Assembly: GCA_003140595.1 (NCBI GenBank)
Contig: PLKG01000114.1
Coordinates: forward strand, 1-35,894
Origin: Acidimicrobiaceae bacterium
Lineage (GTDB): Bacteria; Actinomycetota; Acidimicrobiia; Acidimicrobiales; Bog-793
Direction: 5' to 3'
Length of the DNA stretch: 35,894 nucleotides
The position numbers and the translations under genes were made by a program. The first letter of the stretch is position 1. Each line of letters starts with the position of its first letter. The notes beneath the pieces are model-generated. The model saw nothing but the letters and a program-made list of their open reading frames with translations. It was not told the origin of the DNA and searched no databases. Of the stretch, positions 33,396 to 35,894 are shown piece by piece.

Positions 33396-34213
33396 GGGAC
33401 GAGGCCGTCCTGGGTGACCGAGACTCGTCCGAGACGTGACGCGCTTCCGACTGGACTGGAGAGGTCCACTTCGAACGCACTGCGATCGCCTCTGTGGAAG
33501 GCGATGAAGTACTCGAAGGGCTTAGATCCTGTGGTGTAGCTGATGCTGCGAAGCACCAGCAAGGGGTCACCCCGGTCAACCTTCAGCAGGCGCGCCTCTC
33601 TCACGCCCGCCGTCGCCGCCTCGACCCGGCGCTGGCTCGAGATGACGGGCAAGCCGAACTCCTCCCGCAGGACCTGGTAGAGCGAGGCGGAACCGTTCAA
33701 GTCGCGCTCGACCAGGCCCGGGACCATTGCGGCTGGAAGATAGGTCATCGTCAGCACGTGGGGCTCGCCATCGAGCCGGCGCACGCGCTCCAGCTCCACG
33801 ACCAGTTCGCCGGGCGCGAGGTGGAGCCTCCGAGCCACGCTGTCGGTGACGGGCGCCTCCCGGAGCACAAGGACCTTGCTCTGGACCTTCTGCCCACGCA
33901 AGGCGGCGTCTTCGGCGAGGCCGCCAAGCTCGCTGATCAGGCCCTCGGCGGTCTTCGGGCCTGAGACGAAGGTGCCGCGCCCGCGCTGGCGGTAGACGAG
34001 CCCCTCGTAGCAGAGCTCAGTGAGCGCCTGGCGAACCACGCCGCGGCTGACGCCGAGACGCTCACAGAACTCGAGCTCGTCGGGGAGCCGGGCCCCTGGC
34101 GCCAGCTCACCAGAGTTGATGCCCTTGGAGAGCCACTGCTTGAACTGGTAATAGAGCGGGACGGGGGTGGAATGATCGAGCACGGACTCCAATACATCCA
34201 TATGTATTGACAT
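33392..34213 (-). CDS. GntR/HutC-family transcriptional regulator
   Basis: 273 residues from ATG at 34213. Winged helix at about residues 16-84 (PLYYQFKQWL, then GARLPDELEFCERLGVSRG and GLVYRQRGRGTFVSGP), then a UTRA ligand domain (about 100-260) that in this family binds a sugar or sugar phosphate. An ATG at 34201 would be an equally good start; neither has a strong ribosome site. A perfect inverted repeat overlaps the first codons, so it probably represses its own operon until a pathway intermediate binds. Starts the ATGA-linked gene chain. Confidence 0.9.
   Translation of the reverse strand: MSIHMDVLESVLDHSTPVPLYYQFKQWLSKGINSGELAPGARLPDELEFCERLGVSRGVVRQALTELCYEGLVYRQRGRGTFVSGPKTAEGLISELGGLAEDAALRGQKVQSKVLVLREAPVTDSVARRLHLAPGELVVELERVRRLDGEPHVLTMTYLPAAMVPGLVERDLNGSASLYQVLREEFGLPVISSQRRVEAATAGVREARLLKVDRGDPLLVLRSISYTTGSKPFEYFIAFHRGDRSAFEVDLSSPVGSASRLGRVSVTQDGLVP
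34191..34208. promoter_or_regulatory. Inverted repeat, probable GntR operator
   Basis: AATACATCCATATGTATT: perfect 7-base arms AATACAT/ATGTATT around CCAT, in an AT-rich patch of a GC-rich genome, overlapping the start of the regulator gene and facing the divergent phosphotriesterase gene. Size and symmetry fit a dimeric GntR-family site. Confidence 0.6.
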
Positions 34214-34340
34214 TCTGACCTGATGATGCCACCCTCGAAGACGAGATGCAACGGAAGCGATCACTCAGATCAGTTGCCACCCCTGCTCCTGCTTCAGGTC
34301 GTGAACGGGTCGGCCGGCGCCAGCCAAATGGCTCGCAATC

Positions 34341-35288
34341 GTGAACGTCGTACGAACCGTCCAGGGCGACATCGATCCCTCCGGGATGGGGCCCACCGAC
34401 TCTCACGAGCACCTCTTCTTCGTGACCCTTCTGCAGCCCGGTGACGAGTTCGTCGACGTCGACCTGGCCATCGCGGAGGCCCGCACCCTGGTGGACGCCG
34501 GCGCCAGGACCTTGGTGGACTGGACCCCGCTCGAGCTCGGCCGCGATCTCGAAGGGCTGCTGCGGGTGTCTAGGGCGACCGGTCTGCACGTGGTCGCCGC
34601 GACCGGGGTGCATCGTGACGCCCACTACTCGGCGGATCACCCCCTGCGCGCCGAGACGGCCGATGGCTTAGCCCGCCGTTTCGTCGCCGACATCGGAGGG
34701 CCGGGGGTGCGATCGGGCGTTATCAAGATTGGCGCCAGCTACCATCGGCTACAGCCCTTCGAACGCAAGGCCCTCGCCGCCGCGGCCGACGCCCACCTGA
34801 TAACCGGCGTCCCCCTCTGCGTCCACACCGAGCACGGCACCATGGGCCTCGGCATCGTTGAGCATCTCCAGCGGCTGGGCGTGGCGCCCTGCTCGGTGAT
34901 CCTCGCCCACCTCGACCGCAACCCCGACCCCGTGGAGCACGCCGAGACCGGGGCGAGCGGTGCGTGGCTCCAGCTGGACGGCCCCGGCCGCACGAAGTAC
35001 TGGCCCGATTCGACCGTCCTGCAGCTGATCTCCGACCTTGCCGATCGTGGGCTCTCGACACAGCTGCTGCTCGGCGGGGACACAGGGCGCCGCTCCATGA
35101 TGCGCGCCTACGGCGGCGGTCCGGGCCTCGACTACCTCTTCGCCCGTTTCAAGCCCAGGCTCGAACGCGAGCTCGGTACGGAGCTATCGCGGCTCATCTT
35201 CGTAGAGAACCCCGCCAGGGCATTTGCCTTCGAGCCGCGCCCCCGCGCCGGCGATGAGGACCCACCTGTCTCACACTTGCTCCCATAG
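34341..35288 (+). CDS. Phosphotriesterase-family metal-dependent hydrolase (lactonase-like)
   Basis: 315 residues, amidohydrolase barrel. All metal ligands of the family are visible: H22 and H24 in TDSHEHLFF, K129 in GVIKIGAS (the carbamylated lysine), H162 in VHTEHGT, H190 in LAHLDRN and D247 in LLGGDTGRR. Members hydrolyse lactones or phosphoesters; next to a sugar operon a sugar lactonase is the likeliest role. GTG at 34341 lacks a good ribosome site. It is divergent from the GntR gene and shares the 127-bp control region with it, so it likely belongs to the same regulon. Confidence 0.88.
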   Translation: MNVVRTVQGDIDPSGMGPTDSHEHLFFVTLLQPGDEFVDVDLAIAEARTLVDAGARTLVDWTPLELGRDLEGLLRVSRATGLHVVAATGVHRDAHYSADHPLRAETADGLARRFVADIGGPGVRSGVIKIGASYHRLQPFERKALAAAADAHLITGVPLCVHTEHGTMGLGIVEHLQRLGVAPCSVILAHLDRNPDPVEHAETGASGAWLQLDGPGRTKYWPDSTVLQLISDLADRGLSTQLLLGGDTGRRSMMRAYGGGPGLDYLFARFKPRLERELGTELSRLIFVENPARAFAFEPRPRAGDEDPPVSHLLP

Positions 35289-35418
35289 GGATCCGACAGG
35301 AACGCAGTCACCAGCTCCAGGAGACAATGATCGACGTGTCCTGCATCAGTGACGGGGCCCCTGCCACCGATTTGTGCCGTCTAACTGGGCTTTTAGAATG
35401 CGATTGAACCCTACGACC
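35289..35418. other. Gap between convergent genes with one micro-ORF
   Basis: A CAGGAG site precedes ATG at 35328, which opens a 26-codon frame (MIDVSCISDGAPATDLC start). Too short to identify; it may be the stub of a lost gene. Confidence 0.3.
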
Positions 35419-35894
35419 TCAGGCGAAGTCGGCCTCGGCAGCAGCGTTCGATACCGCCGCAAGCCTGTCCAGCGCGCTCTTGGCGTTCCCGTCCTCGATG
35501 GCCGCGGTGGCCATCTCCAAGCCGTCGGCAAGGTCGTCGGCGAGTCCCGCCACGACGAGACCTGCCGCAGCGTTCAAGCAGACGAGGTCGCGCCTCGGGC
35601 CGGGCTCACCATCCAGCAGTCGCAGCCCCAGTTCCGCGTTGTGCGCGGCGTCCCCGCCGGTCAGATCCTGGAGCGTGGCGCGTTTCAGTCCGAGCGACGC
35701 CGGCTCGATCTCCAATCTGCGGCGGCGGCAGGACCCGTCCTGCTCGCGTACAGACTCGATCAGCGTAGACGGCGCCGTGGTCGACAACTCGTCGAGGCCA
35801 TCGTGACCGAAAACCACCATCGCGTGCACGGAACCGAACTTCTCGAGCACGTCCAGCATCTTGTCGGCCATCCTGGGGTCGTGAGCTGTTCCCG
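35419..35894 (-). CDS. trpD: Anthranilate phosphoribosyltransferase, C-terminal part (cut by window edge)
   Basis: The frame runs off the right edge; 158 codons are visible. HAMVVFGHDGLDELSTTAPS is the typical TrpD segment that contacts the substrate, and LCLNAAAGLVVAGLADDLADG-type sequence followed by ALDRLAAVSN closes the protein. The enzyme joins anthranilate to PRPP in tryptophan synthesis. The N-terminal part with the PRPP site lies outside. An internal ATG at 35871 is not the start, since DPR before it continues the family pattern. Unrelated to the sugar operon and convergent with the phosphotriesterase gene. Confidence 0.88.
   Translation of the reverse strand, partial: GTAHDPRMADKMLDVLEKFGSVHAMVVFGHDGLDELSTTAPSTLIESVREQDGSCRRRRLEIEPASLGLKRATLQDLTGGDAAHNAELGLRLLDGEPGPRRDLVCLNAAAGLVVAGLADDLADGLEMATAAIEDGNAKSALDRLAAVSNAAAEADFA

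Noticed and set aside
34207-34212. Perfect TTGACA on the plus strand as -35 of the phosphotriesterase gene
   Set aside because: No -10-like hexamer at 16-18 bases spacing; it lies inside the GntR coding start and partly in the operator dyad.
1-35894. CRISPR array, rRNA, intact insertion sequence or integrase
   Set aside because: No regularly spaced repeats, no rRNA signature and no transposase or recombinase motifs were seen on either strand.

Overview
The window is GC-rich DNA with short intergenic gaps, many 4-base start/stop overlaps, GTG and TTG starts, an Sfp-independent set of housekeeping markers (an LCP-family wall-polymer ligase, an ACT/GAF-like protein, the 3' part of trpD) and lipoprotein/secretion signals of the kind seen in Gram-positives. 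This points to a high-GC actinobacterium. The Ig-like and RHS remnants resemble those common in Acidimicrobiia, but the class assignment is a guess.

Left part (1-15 kb): after a lipoprotein gene comes a minus-strand operon (8207 down to 1518) that encodes a complete peptide-type ABC importer (binding protein, two permeases, two ATPases), with an anhydro-N-acetylmuramic acid kinase gene (anmK) set between permease and ATPase genes. Divergently, a plus-strand operon encodes a GNAT acetyltransferase, a cytoplasmic serine hydrolase of the AmiE/YbbE kind, and a single 687-residue polypeptide that joins a MurNAc-6-P etherase (MurQ) to a GlcNAc-6-P deacetylase (NagA). Next is a large FAD/Fe-S D-lactate dehydrogenase-type protein. 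Read together this is a muropeptide salvage locus: import, peptide removal, phosphorylation of anhydro-MurNAc, ether cleavage plus deacetylation in one protein, and oxidation of the released D-lactate. The MurQ-NagA fusion is the most striking single observation.

Middle part (15-21.3 kb): an ACT-domain protein, a secreted dirigent-like protein, small unknown proteins, and then a graveyard of broken genes: the tail of an Ig-like repeat protein, two RHS-core remnants, a frameshifted AbiEii-type nucleotidyltransferase with an apparently intact partner gene, and a second AbiEii C-terminal fragment. A tRNA-Val(GAC) gene bounds this stretch on the right, as expected at the edge of an accessory island.

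Right part (21.3-35.9 kb): a large polytopic membrane protein is translationally coupled to an LCP protein. Then a minus-strand catabolic operon (34213 down to 25103) starts with a GntR regulator; seven genes in a row are joined by 4-base ATGA overlaps (regulator, FGGY kinase, Gfo/Idh/MocA dehydrogenase, zinc alcohol dehydrogenase, cupin phosphoglucose isomerase, 2-hydroxyacid dehydrogenase, KDPG-type aldolase), followed by a shikimate-dehydrogenase-like protein, a tiny Cys-rich protein and an L-fucose/arabinose-isomerase-like protein. A phosphotriesterase-family hydrolase is divergent. The set describes a sugar pathway whose substrate I cannot name. The 3' part of trpD lies at the right edge.
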